Shown here: piece by piece, positions 27,044 to 36,112 of the stretch
Numbering within the stretch: position 1 is the stretch's first letter
Layout: each line of letters begins with the position of its first letter
DNA from: Nodosilinea sp. FACHB-131
GTDB taxonomy: Bacteria > Cyanobacteriota > Cyanobacteriia > Phormidesmidales > Phormidesmidaceae
Reading direction: 5' to 3'
DNA length: 57,247 bases
Assembly: GCF_014695395.1 (NCBI RefSeq)
Contig: NZ_JACJOF010000034.1
Location: 1-57,247 of the forward strand
Translations under genes and position numbers: made by a program
The notes under the pieces: generated by a model
Told to the model about the DNA's origin: nothing
Databases searched by the model: none
Seen by the model: the letters and a program-made list of their open reading frames with translations, nothing else

Positions 27044-27676
27044 CTACCGGAAATTGCAGGCTACCCCAGCCCACAAATTAGTAATTGTGCCGGTGGGTTC
27101 TGGCGAACTCAGCAGCCCAAAGAGCTGGCCAGCCGAAAATTCGACTCCCAGAGAACTGTCAAACACCTCAACGGTATAGGTTTCTTCTAGCTCCTGGCGG
27201 GTAGAGCCAATGCCAATGCCTGAGACGGTAGTCAGGGCGGTGTCATCGTCACTAGGCCGCATGGCCCAGCCCACGAAGGTGTCGTCAGCAGCATTTAACG
27301 CTAAACCATTAGACCAACTAGCGATCGTCAGCGGGCCGGAGGGGCACTCACTGTTTTCGCTAGTTTCCTCAGGTTCGCCCAAAACCTGCGTCACAGCATC
27401 CAGAGTGGTGGCCATGTCACTGTCAAAGGCCAGGGGGGTGGTCGATCCCGTTTGCAAATTTATCAGCTGTAGCCCTTCATCCGTCAGCGTCAGGCCCACG
27501 TCGGCGGCCTGGGGTGCTTCTGCCGAGTTGTCTGTGGGCTGAGGTGTCTCTGAGGTGTCTGCTTCGCCGGGGGTTGGTGCCGGGGCGGTACTGTTCCCTG
27601 TGCAGGCCGTAGTAGCCACCACCAGAAAGAGCCCCAGCAGCACTAGGGTTTGAGAAAATTGATTTTTCTTGGGCAT
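27044..27676 (-). CDS. Putative lipoprotein
   Basis: A 210-residue protein with a short basic N-terminus, a hydrophobic core (LVLLGLFLVVATTAC) and a Cys near residue 26 that suits lipidation although the lipobox (TTAC) is imperfect. A Pro/Thr/Glu-rich linker (about 28-55) is followed by a folded domain with LTDEGLQLINLQTGSTTPL, a Cys pair candidate (SECPSG, VACNF) and GIGIGSTRQELEETYTVEV. The latter resembles domains found in cyanobacterial secreted proteins. The function is unknown. It would sit in the periplasm, tethered to a membrane. Confidence 0.7.
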   Translation of the reverse strand: MPKKNQFSQTLVLLGLFLVVATTACTGNSTAPAPTPGEADTSETPQPTDNSAEAPQAADVGLTLTDEGLQLINLQTGSTTPLAFDSDMATTLDAVTQVLGEPEETSENSECPSGPLTIASWSNGLALNAADDTFVGWAMRPSDDDTALTTVSGIGIGSTRQELEETYTVEVFDSSLGVEFSAGQLFGLLSSPEPTGTITNLWAGVACNFR

Positions 27677-27891
27677 CGCTTTAAAGGTTATGGGTTATGA
27701 CTGGAGATATACAGCTTAGGCAGAAGAGCTTGCTAGGAATCTGCCGCTATCCATCAATTTAGCTGCGCTGGATGCTGGACCCAACGCACCTTCAGAATAG
27801 GCGGTGCTGGGTGACGCGAAAATTAAGTCTCGTTGCCGAACTCGACCCCTTGGGCAACCCCTTCTGAAACCGCATCTTTGAGGAAACCACC

Positions 27892-28302
27892 ATGGCTGAT
27901 GTCGCTGCCTTCTCCCCCGCCGATGCCGAAATTGTTACCGTGCGACCCCAGCACGACACCGCAACGCTGCAAAAGCTGCCCTACTTTGTCGGCATTTCTA
28001 AAGCCACGGCGGGCTCCCACGGCATTTCGATGAATCTAGTGATTATTCCCCCCGGGGCGTCGGCAGAGCCCCACTTCCACAAAGACTACGAGACCGCCAT
28101 TTACATCCTCCAGGGGCGGGTCAAAACGGCCTACGGTGAGGGTTTGAAGAAAACCATTGTCAACCAGGCGGGCGACTTTCTCTATATTCCACCAGGGGTG
28201 CCCCACCAGCCAACAAATTTGAGCGACAGTGAACCGGCACAAGCGATCGTGTCTCGCAACGACCCCAACGAGCAAGAGAACGTAGTGCTCTATAACCCCT
28301 AA
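27892..28302 (+). CDS. Cupin-domain protein
   Basis: A 136-residue single-cupin protein. Motif 1 is EPHFHKDYETAIYILQGRV (metal-binding His, His, Glu) and motif 2 is GDFLYIPPGVPHQPTN (final His). A ribosome binding site, GAGG, lies 9 nt upstream. Such proteins bind a metal and may be isomerases, dioxygenases or ligand sensors; the substrate cannot be read from the sequence. It is convergent with the glycosidase-like gene 43 bp away and has no obvious partner. Confidence 0.88.
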   Translation: MADVAAFSPADAEIVTVRPQHDTATLQKLPYFVGISKATAGSHGISMNLVIIPPGASAEPHFHKDYETAIYILQGRVKTAYGEGLKKTIVNQAGDFLYIPPGVPHQPTNLSDSEPAQAIVSRNDPNEQENVVLYNP

Positions 28303-28345
28303 TCCCCTAACCGTCCTTTACCCGCCCCCCCTACCCTCCCACTCT

Positions 28346-30511
28346 CTACCTACTAGGACGAACAGCCGGGGTAGCAAAAGCCTGCCGAAGCTTACCCACC
28401 CGCTGCTCGGCGGTCTCTGGCGGCGGTGAAATCCATAGCGATTCGTAGAAGAAGAAGGACATGCCAGAGTAGGCGCGATCGCGCACTGCCGCCATCTGGT
28501 CAGTGATAAAGTCCATCTTTACCGGAGCCGCCCGCAAACCACTGAGAATGCCGATATTCACCGGAATTTTGCGCCGCGCCGCCTGGATCGAAGGCTTATT
28601 CATCTCCCACATAAAGCGGTTTTGGTCGCTGCGATAGACCTGAATCACCAGCTCATCGACAATGCCCCGGTTGACCCAGGTGGGCCAGTCTTGTAGGTAG
28701 TTGGTAAACGCAAAGGGGTAGGGGTTAGGCGAAATCGACACCACCGCATTAGGCCGCCGCGCCTTCACCAGCTTGTGAACCTCGGCCAAGAAGTCGGAAA
28801 TCTTGTTGGCCCGCCAGGTCATCCACTCGGCGTCTTGAGGATCGTTAGGCGGGGCCTGACCGTTGTGCTCGGCCCGGTACAGGTTGATGGTGAAGGGGTC
28901 GTAGCCAAAGTCCACCGGCAGCCCCAGGTGGTCATCGAACTGAAAGCCATCCACCTCGTAGTTCGAGACCAGCTCATTAATTAGCTCCAGCTGAAATTTC
29001 TGCACCTGGGGATGAAACGGGTTCATCCAGCGGCGTGGAATCACGTTGCCCTCCATCCAAATGCCGGGGTCGCTTACGACATCGGGGTCAGGGAGAAAGT
29101 CGTCTTGGGCGAGCCACTGGTCGGCCCGCTGCTTTTCGCGGGCTAGGTCCCCCGCCTTGGGCATATCCAGCGCCGGGGTTAGCTTGGCAGCCTGTTTAGC
29201 GTTTGGACTAGCGGCCAGCTTGGGCACATTCCCAGGTCGCGTAGAATCGCGGGGGGCAAGGGGCTCCGGCTCAGGGGGCAGCGGCTCAACTCGCTTTTGG
29301 GTAAACCAGTCGGGGTGGCGGCGGTAGAGTTCGTAATTGGCGGGGGCCATAAAGCCAAACTCAAACCAGGGCACCACGGCCATGCCCCGGGCGTGGCCCA
29401 TGGCGATCGCTTCACGCATCATGTCGCGTTGGCCTGCCGGTCCTTGACCATCGCTTTCGCTGGCGGGGCCGGGGGCGCGCAGGTCACCGTAGAGGTGCTG
29501 GCTCACCCCCAGCTCGCGCCGGGCGGTGGGGCTGGGGTAGAGGGTGTGGCCGTAGTTCCACACCACCGGATAAATCGTATTGAAGTTGAGGTCAGCTAGA
29601 CGGGTTACCGCCGCTTGCAGCGCCTCGGTAGAAAACAGCACCTGGCTATCCACATTAGTTAGCCACACGCCGCGCATCTCGCGAGCGGGCGAGGCCACGG
29701 CAGGGGTCTGGGCCTGGGCCACCCAAGCGGGGTCGATTGTTTGCTGCAGAGCAGGGTTCGGTGCGGCGCGGCACAGTAGAGCCGCCGCTTCTCCGCGAGT
29801 CAGCCGCTGGGTCGAGTTGAGGCGGTTGGCCTGGGGATAGTTCACTACCACACCCTGGGTGAGGGCGGCGGCTACACCTTCGCGGGCGTAAACGGGCACC
29901 TGGCGGCCATCTTCCAGGCTGGCGTTGATGATTGTGTTAGCGGCAATTTGGTAGCTGCCGCCCAGCTTGGTAGCCAGGGCCATAATGCCTTCGGCTCGCA
30001 CCAGGGGGCGATCGCGCTGAAAGTAAGCATCGGGGTAGTGAGCCGCCACCGTGGGCGATATCTGAACCCCCAGCGCCCGCTCTAGGGGATTTGCCCATGA
30101 TTGGGCTGGCCCCGCGGGCGAGATCAGGTTCAGCAGGGTCACATAGTCACCCCAGAGAATGGGCTCATCGGGGTAAAACAGCCCTCTAGCATCAGGAGTG
30201 ATCAGGCGCTGTTCAGTTAGTTCCGTGATGCAGTCCTTTGCCCAGTGATTTTGAATGTCGGAAGGAATAACGACAGGAATTGAGGGCCGGGGAAGATTGG
30301 GTCGTGGAAGAGCGGGTCCAGGCTCCGTCTGATCACCTAATTCCTGCTTAGGGGCAGTGGCCTGGGCCACCTCAACCGGAACCATTGCCGCCGCCTTGGG
30401 CAGCAGGGGCAGTAGCCCTGAGCCACTCACAGCTAAAGTCAGCGCCGCGCAAAAACTCAGCAGCGATCGCCGCCACCCCCTACCCATCCACCCCCTACCC
30501 ATCCTGCCCAT
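28346..30511 (-). CDS. SLH-domain plus GH10-like (DUF187/GHL10) exported protein
   Basis: A 721-residue envelope protein. A signal peptide (RRSLLSFCAALTLAVSGSG) is followed by SLH-like repeats (about 85-260: DIQNHWAKDCITELTEQRLI, FQRDRPLVRAEGIMALATKL). The glycosyl-hydrolase-like barrel (about 275-700) has MRGVWLTNVDSQVLFS, GMAVVPWFEFGFMAP and YEVDGFQFDDHLGLP. The GHL10 family is proposed to act on cell-wall or exopolysaccharide glycans. The start is chosen at ATG 30511 because GGAGG lies 9 nt upstream; a TTG at 30520 would overlap the SUI1 stop. Two nearly identical 15-bp repeats follow the start and offer further ATGs. Confidence 0.88.
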   Translation of the reverse strand: MGRMGRGWMGRGWRRSLLSFCAALTLAVSGSGLLPLLPKAAAMVPVEVAQATAPKQELGDQTEPGPALPRPNLPRPSIPVVIPSDIQNHWAKDCITELTEQRLITPDARGLFYPDEPILWGDYVTLLNLISPAGPAQSWANPLERALGVQISPTVAAHYPDAYFQRDRPLVRAEGIMALATKLGGSYQIAANTIINASLEDGRQVPVYAREGVAAALTQGVVVNYPQANRLNSTQRLTRGEAAALLCRAAPNPALQQTIDPAWVAQAQTPAVASPAREMRGVWLTNVDSQVLFSTEALQAAVTRLADLNFNTIYPVVWNYGHTLYPSPTARRELGVSQHLYGDLRAPGPASESDGQGPAGQRDMMREAIAMGHARGMAVVPWFEFGFMAPANYELYRRHPDWFTQKRVEPLPPEPEPLAPRDSTRPGNVPKLAASPNAKQAAKLTPALDMPKAGDLAREKQRADQWLAQDDFLPDPDVVSDPGIWMEGNVIPRRWMNPFHPQVQKFQLELINELVSNYEVDGFQFDDHLGLPVDFGYDPFTINLYRAEHNGQAPPNDPQDAEWMTWRANKISDFLAEVHKLVKARRPNAVVSISPNPYPFAFTNYLQDWPTWVNRGIVDELVIQVYRSDQNRFMWEMNKPSIQAARRKIPVNIGILSGLRAAPVKMDFITDQMAAVRDRAYSGMSFFFYESLWISPPPETAEQRVGKLRQAFATPAVRPSR

Positions 30512-30516
30512 ACCCT

Positions 30517-30864
30517 TCAACCTCCACTCCGTTTGGCCTGGTAACCCTTAGCCACCAGAAGTTCGACTAGCTTTTGGGCGTGGTCGCCCTGAATTTCAAT
30601 CGTGTCGTCTTTGGCGGTGCCGCCGGTGCCGCACTGGGCCTTAAGCTGCTTGGCCAGGGCCGTGAGCTGGTCGGGGCTGTGCTGAAATCCGTTGATGATG
30701 GTGACGGTTTTGCCGCCGCGCCCTTTGCGGCTGACCTGCACCCGCACGGTTTGCTGATTGGGGGCGCGATCGGGTACGCCCCTCGCCATAGGGTCAGTGG
30801 GGCCAAACTCGCGGTAGGCGTGACGGTCACCGGTTCCAGAACTATTGCCAGCCTTCTTGCCCAT
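30517..30864 (-). CDS. SUI1/eIF1-like translation factor (YciH family)
   Basis: A 115-residue protein with the SUI1 fold in its C-terminal two thirds: VRVQVSRKGRGGKTVTIING, then LTALAKQLKAQCGTGGT and IEIQGDHAQKLVELL. The N-terminal 30 residues are variable. Bacterial SUI1 proteins are thought to affect start-codon fidelity, but their need in vivo is unclear. It lies immediately upstream of, and nearly abuts, the SLH/glycosidase-like gene, so they are probably one transcript despite unrelated functions. It diverges from sdhB. Confidence 0.92.
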   Translation of the reverse strand: MGKKAGNSSGTGDRHAYREFGPTDPMARGVPDRAPNQQTVRVQVSRKGRGGKTVTIINGFQHSPDQLTALAKQLKAQCGTGGTAKDDTIEIQGDHAQKLVELLVAKGYQAKRSGG

Positions 30865-31084
30865 AGCCGTCTTGTTAAAACTGCATGATATATACCACTG
30901 GCAGGGGCAACTCGGGGTATTGCAGTAGGCCAGATTCCAAAGGGGAAATGTTTCGGGACACAGTAGCCATACAAAAGTCCGGCAGATCCAACCTAAATTT
31001 CAGAACAAAATTCAGCAAGGCGTCCCCTCAATGGGAGGACTACACTAGGATCAGCAGCCTTATCCCCTCCGCAGCATCCTTCCC

Positions 31085-31828
31085 ATGCAACTTCACCTCA
31101 AGGTCTGGCGCCAAGCCAATGCCGCCACCCCTGGCCAGTTCCACACCTATACCGTGGCCGATGCCCACCCCGATATGTCGTTTTTAGAGCTGCTCGACGT
31201 GCTCAACGAGCAGCTAATTCACGCTGGTGAGGTGCCGGTGGAGTTTGACCACGACTGCCGCGAGGGCATCTGCGGTTCCTGCGGCGTGATGATCAACGGC
31301 AAAGCCCACGGTGGCCTGCCCCAGACCGCCACCTGCCAGCTTTACCTGCGCCACTTTAAAGATGGCGATGAAATCACCGTCGAACCCTGGCGGGCTAAGG
31401 GCTTCCCTGTGATTAAAGATCTAGTTGTAGAGCGAGCCGCGCTCGATCGCATCATCATGGCCGGGGGCTACATTTCCGTCAAAACCGGCTCGGCTCCCGA
31501 GGCCAACGCTATTCCTGTCCCCAAGGCCAACGCCGACGCGGCCTTTGACTACGCCGCCTGCATCAGCTGCGGGGCCTGTGTTGCGGCCTGTCCCAACGCC
31601 TCTGCCTCCCTGTTCACCGCCGCTAAAGTAGCTCACCTGGCCCTGCTGCCCCAGGGCCATCCCGAACGCCACCAGCGGGTGCTGGCCATGGGCAATCAGA
31701 TGGCCGCCGAGGGCTTTGGCGACTGCTCTAACCACAGCGAATGCCAGGCCGTGTGTCCCAAAGGGATCTCGATCGATGCGATCGCCGCCATGCGCCGGGA
31801 GTATGTGCGGGCGACGTTAGGCTTTTAG
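31085..31828 (+). CDS. sdhB: Succinate dehydrogenase / fumarate reductase iron-sulfur subunit
   Basis: A 247-residue electron-transfer subunit that carries electrons from the flavoprotein to plastoquinone. The [2Fe-2S] site is [12 protein letters not shown] plus a later Cys (TATC). The C-terminal ferredoxin-type domain has [12 protein letters not shown] ([4Fe-4S]) and [12 protein letters not shown] ([3Fe-4S]). All ligands are present. As often in cyanobacteria, the flavoprotein gene sdhA is not adjacent. The last codons are duplicated in tandem immediately downstream (see the repeat at 31781). Confidence 0.93.
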   Translation: MQLHLKVWRQANAATPGQFHTYTVADAHPDMSFLELLDVLNEQLIHAGEVPVEFDHDCREGICGSCGVMINGKAHGGLPQTATCQLYLRHFKDGDEITVEPWRAKGFPVIKDLVVERAALDRIIMAGGYISVKTGSAPEANAIPVPKANADAAFDYAACISCGACVAACPNASASLFTAAKVAHLALLPQGHPERHQRVLAMGNQMAAEGFGDCSNHSECQAVCPKGISIDAIAAMRREYVRATLGF

Positions 31829-31934
31829 AATATAGAGTTTTGAATTTTGAATTGAGCATCGCCGCCATGCGCCGGGAGTATGTGCGGGCGACGGTAGGCC
31901 TTTAGAATCTAAAGTTTTGAATTTTAAGTTTTGA
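31781..31934. repeat. Imperfect 77-bp tandem duplication of the sdhB 3' end
   Basis: Copy 1 (31781-31857) contains the last 15 sdhB codons, the stop and downstream AT-rich DNA. Copy 2 (31858-31934) repeats it with few differences over the first 65 bp, including the frame [11 protein letters not shown] and its own TAG. It is therefore a recent local duplication that left sdhB intact. Confidence 0.9.
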
Positions 31935-31970
31935 ATTTTGAGTTAAGCACGGCATTCAAAACTCAAAACT
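31927..31970. repeat. AT-rich palindrome between sdhB and the WD40 gene
   Basis: AGTTTTGAATTTTGAGTT (31927-31944) faces TCAAAACTCAAAACT (31956-31970), forming an imperfect stem. Iterated TTTTGAATTTTGA words continue on both sides (31836-31990). The position between convergent genes suits a bidirectional transcription end. Confidence 0.6.
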
Positions 31971-32005
31971 AAGAACTCAAACCTTAAAACTCTAAGCCCA
32001 AGACG

Positions 32006-33019
32006 TCACTCCTCCTGCCAAATGCGAACGGTGCCGTCCCATCCGGCGCTGACCAGAGTCTTGCCGTTGGGGGCAAAATCTACACCCCAAACCCAGCCCT
32101 CGTGGCCATGCAAAACAGATACTAGTCGGCCCTGCTCCATGTTCCACAGACGAATAGTGCTGTCGTTGCTGGCGGTGGCCAGCAGCTTGCCGTCGGGGTT
32201 AAAGGCGAGACTGTTGACCGGGGCCGGGTGGGCCTTAAAGCAGGTGGTCTGACGGCCGCTGTTGAGTTTCCAAAAGCGCACAGTGCAGTCGGCGCTGGCG
32301 CTGGCCAGCAGCCAGTTGTTGGGGCTGGCCGCCACCGCCAGCACCTCGCCGGTGTGGCCGGTGAGCACGTGGTTGCGCCCTTTGCCCTGAATGCGATACA
32401 GGCGAATGGTCTGGTCTTGGCTGCCGCTGATGAGCGTGGTGCCATCGTGGCTGACGGCAATAGAGCGCACCCAGTGGGTATGGCCATTGAACTGGTGCAC
32501 GAGGGTGCGATCGCTCAGCCGCCAAACGCAAATCTTGTGGTCTTGGCCGCCGCTAAACAGGTACTTGCCGTTGGGGCTAAAGGCAACAGCTCGCACCCAA
32601 GAGGTATGCCCCGCCAGGTCGCCCCAGGATTCGCCAGTGGTGAAATCCCACAGTCGAATGGTGTTGTCGTTGCTAACGCTGGCAAAGCAGGTGCGATCGG
32701 GGCTCACGGCCACAGCTCGCACCCAGGCCCGATGGTTGTCGATCACCCGCATGGTGTGCCCCGTGGCCAGGTTCCACACCCGCACGGTTTTGTCGCCGCT
32801 GCCGCTGACGATGAAGTTGCCGCAGGTGCTTACGGCCACCGATCGCACCCAGCTGCTGTGGCCTGTAAGCACTTGCGTACACACCCATTTAGTGGCCCGG
32901 CGCAGCGGCACAGCGGTCGTGCCCCGGTCAAGGGCAGTGGCCATATCCACCAGTTCAAAGGCAGAGGGATCGCCATCCGGATCGCCCTGGGAAAGAGAGT
33001 CAGGAGACTGGGGGGGCAT
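32006..33019 (-). CDS. Seven-repeat WD40 protein (one complete beta-propeller)
   Basis: A 337-residue protein. A short acidic N-terminal leader (about 45 residues) precedes seven WD40 repeats, recognisable by their GH-type starts (LTGHSSW, IDNHRAW, LAGHTSW, FNGHTHW, LTGHTGE, FKAHPAP, LHGHEGW) and their endings of WN/WD/WR type (VRVWNL, IRLWDF, ICVWRL, VRIWQE). Seven blades make one closed propeller, a protein-interaction platform. No kinase or enzymatic domain is fused. No signal peptide was seen, so it is probably cytoplasmic. The partner is unknown. Confidence 0.92.
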   Translation of the reverse strand: MPPQSPDSLSQGDPDGDPSAFELVDMATALDRGTTAVPLRRATKWVCTQVLTGHSSWVRSVAVSTCGNFIVSGSGDKTVRVWNLATGHTMRVIDNHRAWVRAVAVSPDRTCFASVSNDNTIRLWDFTTGESWGDLAGHTSWVRAVAFSPNGKYLFSGGQDHKICVWRLSDRTLVHQFNGHTHWVRSIAVSHDGTTLISGSQDQTIRLYRIQGKGRNHVLTGHTGEVLAVAASPNNWLLASASADCTVRFWKLNSGRQTTCFKAHPAPVNSLAFNPDGKLLATASNDSTIRLWNMEQGRLVSVLHGHEGWVWGVDFAPNGKTLVSAGWDGTVRIWQEE

Positions 33020-33215
33020 GGCAAGGGTACGCTTGGCATAGAGCTCTATCGGTCGTTGACGACAGCAAACATAGGCGCAGACTGGCCCCAGCCCGCAAAT
33101 TCACTGTCGACTACACCCTGACAGCATCCTATTCCGAAATACTACTTAACATGGAGCTTGACCAAATCTGTCTATCGCTCTGTCTTTTGAGGTCGCCGTC
33201 CTAAAGTCGCCAAGA

Positions 33216-34433
33216 TCAGGCAATGCTGCCGCGCTTGCGGGCCTCTTTATAGGAGGTGCCGACATTCTTAAGCCCGGCACGAATCATTTCTTGCTCAAGC
33301 AGGGCAAAAAATCGGCTGCGATCGCCCCCTTTAACCACCGCCTGATTGTGCGCCTCCGCCAGCGTCACCGGATACCCATACCCCTTCTGTACCTGGGTTA
33401 GCACCATCCTCAGCGCCATTTCACAGAGCGCTTCATCCGCCATCACCCACTGGGGTACTTCCACCCGTGCCACCTCAGGGCCGACATTGAGGTAACAGAA
33501 GTACACCCGATGGTCGCCGTACAGATCCAAAATGCTGGCAGTGCTGCGCCAGAAGGGGCTGCGCTCCCCAGGCATTAGTTCTGTCGCCCAAAAGGTTGCA
33601 TCTCGCAGCGGCAAAAACTGCCCGCAGGGGGCCCGGTCGGCGGGGCTGCCTTCGTCGCTGCTGCAGTGGGTTTGGCAGTCGGGCTGCAGGAAGGGGCAGG
33701 CCGCAAACCGCAAAAAGTTCATTGCTTCGCCGCTGCGGCTGGCGCTGAGGTAGCCCACCAGGGGAATGTTTTGCCGTCGCAGTCGCTCCCACGAGTCGAG
33801 GATGGGGGGGAGGATGCGATCGCGTGCCTCCCCCGGTAACGCCTCCAAAAACCAGTAGATTAGCGATCCATCTACCAGCGCCAGCACGGGCACCCTGGCC
33901 GCCGTGGGGTTAGCTTCAACCAGGCTGGCGTGAACGGCCTCCCCCACCTCGGCCAGCACCACGGCCTCGGCGACAGTGCGGCGATGGCCCATCCATTCCT
34001 CGGTGCTAATGCCCCACTGGCGCGACAGGTAGAGATCTTCGGCCCGATACACCACCTCAGGCAAGCTGTCGAGCAACGGGAATCGGCTCTGGCCATAGTG
34101 AAGCACGACGCGGCCCACGTTGATCAAATAGCAGTAGGCGATCTCATGGTGGCTGGGGGAAATTTGTGAGCCGTCGGTGGCGATGACGGTATGGGCCTCA
34201 GGGGCAGCGGCGATCGCGGTGCGAATGGTAAGAGCTTCAGTGGGCTGGGCGGCAGTGAAAGGGGCGCGATCGCCCCAAATTTCAGCCTGGGTGACCAGAT
34301 CGCGCTGGCGAGTGGCGGCGATCGCCAACAGCTGACGGGCTGCTGTTATGCGCTCCTGGGCGGCAGCAGCTTCCTGGCTAAGGTGCTGGCTAATGCCCTG
34401 CATCTGCCGGGCCAGCTTCATCAGGTCGAGCAT
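33216..34433 (-). CDS. nurA: NurA-domain nuclease
   Basis: A 405-residue protein of the NurA family, Mn2+-dependent 5'-to-3' nucleases that work in DNA end resection with the hexameric ATPase HerA. Key acidic motifs are VIATDGSQISPSHHE (about residues 83-97) and VLALVDGSLIYWFLEAL, with a C-terminal block VTLAEAHNQAVVKGGDR. An N-terminal helical segment (MLDLMKLARQMQGISQHL) precedes the domain. No herA is seen in the window. It diverges from the amidase gene. Confidence 0.87.
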   Translation of the reverse strand: MLDLMKLARQMQGISQHLSQEAAAAQERITAARQLLAIAATRQRDLVTQAEIWGDRAPFTAAQPTEALTIRTAIAAAPEAHTVIATDGSQISPSHHEIAYCYLINVGRVVLHYGQSRFPLLDSLPEVVYRAEDLYLSRQWGISTEEWMGHRRTVAEAVVLAEVGEAVHASLVEANPTAARVPVLALVDGSLIYWFLEALPGEARDRILPPILDSWERLRRQNIPLVGYLSASRSGEAMNFLRFAACPFLQPDCQTHCSSDEGSPADRAPCGQFLPLRDATFWATELMPGERSPFWRSTASILDLYGDHRVYFCYLNVGPEVARVEVPQWVMADEALCEMALRMVLTQVQKGYGYPVTLAEAHNQAVVKGGDRSRFFALLEQEMIRAGLKNVGTSYKEARKRGSIA

Positions 34434-34573
34434 GGCAGAGTCAATTTGGTACGCTCATACTAACATCCCCTTTCAGTATTTTTCGCTAGAACCTGTGCCC
34501 TACGGATGTCACTTTGGTTCTCATCGTTATACTGTCGGGTGGCTTAGGTCTTGGTTGTGTTCTGGTCGTGCTT

Positions 34574-36106
34574 ATGGAGTCAAGATGGCTCACCTTAGGG
34601 CTCACCTCAGGAGCGTTAGCAACTCTGGGTGCCCTAGTTGTGGCTGCCCCCGCTAGGGCTGCAACCCTGCAATACTGGTGGTTTGATGCTCAAACCAACC
34701 AGCTGGTGTTCACCACCGATAGCCAGGTACAACCTCGGGCTCAGCTGCTGGTTAACCCCACCCGCATTGTGGTTGACCTGCCCAACACCCAGATGGGCAG
34801 CACCAACGCTAGCCAGTCCGTTGGCGGTGCCGTGCGGGAAGTGCGGGCGGGCCAGTTCGATCGCCAAACCACTCGCCTCGTCATTGAGCTGGCGCCCGGC
34901 TACAGCCTAAACCCTCAGGATGTGCGCGTTCAAGGGGTTCGCCCCAACCAGTGGGCAGTACGGTTGCCCGCCCTAAACCAGGGAGCGGCGCCTGCCTCGG
35001 GGGCTCTACCGCCCCCTACCGCCACCGCCAATCGGGTGCAGGGCAACACCGGCACCGGCGCTGGCTCCATTCTCAGCGGCGTAGTCACCACCGGCGACGG
35101 CTTCCTGATTCGGCTCAGCGGCACTTCACCTACTCCCACGGTGCAAATCACCAGCGACAATGCCGACAACCGCTTCGCCATCATCGATCTGCCCAATACT
35201 GCCGTAGCGGTCAACCTGCGCCCCGACGACCTGCCCAATTACCGCTACAGCATCATCGCCTGGGATGTTACTCAGCAACCCACCAATCCCCCCTCTACCC
35301 GCATTACCCTCAGGCTCTCTCCCACCAGCCCCGACTGGCGTGCCCTGCGCAACAACAGCGGCGTGATTGTGCTCCCCCCCAGCGGCGTGCCGATCAGCAG
35401 TATTGCCGACGAACCAGCCCCCCTCGCAGCCGCTCCGGTTAGGCCACCCCAGGCCCAGACGCCCCCAGTTCAGACGCCCCCGCCGCAGGCCCAAGCACCC
35501 AGTCCCACACCGCCGCCTACGCGCTCGGCAGAGCCACCGGCTCTGCCCTCTGTACCGAGCGGCCGAGTGGTAGTAGCTATTGACCCTGGTCACGGTGGGC
35601 GTGATCCTGGGGCAGTGGGCATTGGCGGTCTGCAAGAAAAGCAGGTGATTTTTCCAATCTCCCTGCGGGTGGCTGAGCTGCTCGAAAGCCAGGGAGTTGT
35701 GGTAGTGATGACTCGGCGCGAGGACGTTGCCGTCGAGTTGCAGACCCGAGCCGACATTGCCAACCGGGCCCAGGCCAACCTATTTGTCAGCATTCACGCC
35801 AACGCCATTAGCCTCAGCCGCCCCGATGTCAATGGCATTGAGTCGTACTACTCCTCAGAAACCGGGCGTCGGCTGGCGACTACTCTCCAAGCCAGTATGC
35901 TGGCGGCAACGGGCATGCGCGATCGCGGCGTGAAACAAGCCCGCTTTGCCGTGCTGCGCCAGTCCACCATGCCCGCCACCCTGCTCGAAATTGGGTTTGT
36001 CACTGGCGCTCAGGATGCTCCCCGATTGGCTGACCCTGCCTGGCGTGAGACTATGGCCCAGGCGATCGCCAGTGGCATTCTGCAATACATCCAGCAGGGG
36101 CTGTAG
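34574..36106 (+). CDS. amiC: N-acetylmuramoyl-L-alanine amidase with AMIN domains
   Basis: A 510-residue periplasmic amidase that cleaves peptide stems from glycan strands during septal splitting; in filamentous cyanobacteria it also shapes septal nanopores. A signal peptide (MESRWLTLGLTSGALATLGA, ending AARA) is followed by two AMIN-like beta domains (about 30-120 and 155-270), a Pro-rich linker, and the Amidase_3 catalytic domain (about 345-505). The latter has AIDPGHGGRDPGA (zinc His), a later Glu, SIHANA (zinc His) and LLEIGF (catalytic Glu). The ATG at 34574 fits the signal peptide. It lies 6 bp ahead of the next gene. Confidence 0.92.
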   Translation: MESRWLTLGLTSGALATLGALVVAAPARAATLQYWWFDAQTNQLVFTTDSQVQPRAQLLVNPTRIVVDLPNTQMGSTNASQSVGGAVREVRAGQFDRQTTRLVIELAPGYSLNPQDVRVQGVRPNQWAVRLPALNQGAAPASGALPPPTATANRVQGNTGTGAGSILSGVVTTGDGFLIRLSGTSPTPTVQITSDNADNRFAIIDLPNTAVAVNLRPDDLPNYRYSIIAWDVTQQPTNPPSTRITLRLSPTSPDWRALRNNSGVIVLPPSGVPISSIADEPAPLAAAPVRPPQAQTPPVQTPPPQAQAPSPTPPPTRSAEPPALPSVPSGRVVVAIDPGHGGRDPGAVGIGGLQEKQVIFPISLRVAELLESQGVVVVMTRREDVAVELQTRADIANRAQANLFVSIHANAISLSRPDVNGIESYYSSETGRRLATTLQASMLAATGMRDRGVKQARFAVLRQSTMPATLLEIGFVTGAQDAPRLADPAWRETMAQAIASGILQYIQQGL

Positions 36107-36112
36107 CGACAA

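Noticed and set aside
32228..33121. Plus-strand open frame (297 codons) across the WD40 gene
   Set aside because: Mirror frame of the repetitive WD40 coding sequence; its repeats merely reflect the seven blades.
35126..35635. Minus-strand frame inside the amidase gene
   Set aside because: Arises from the Pro-rich linker read backward as Gly/Arg-rich sequence.
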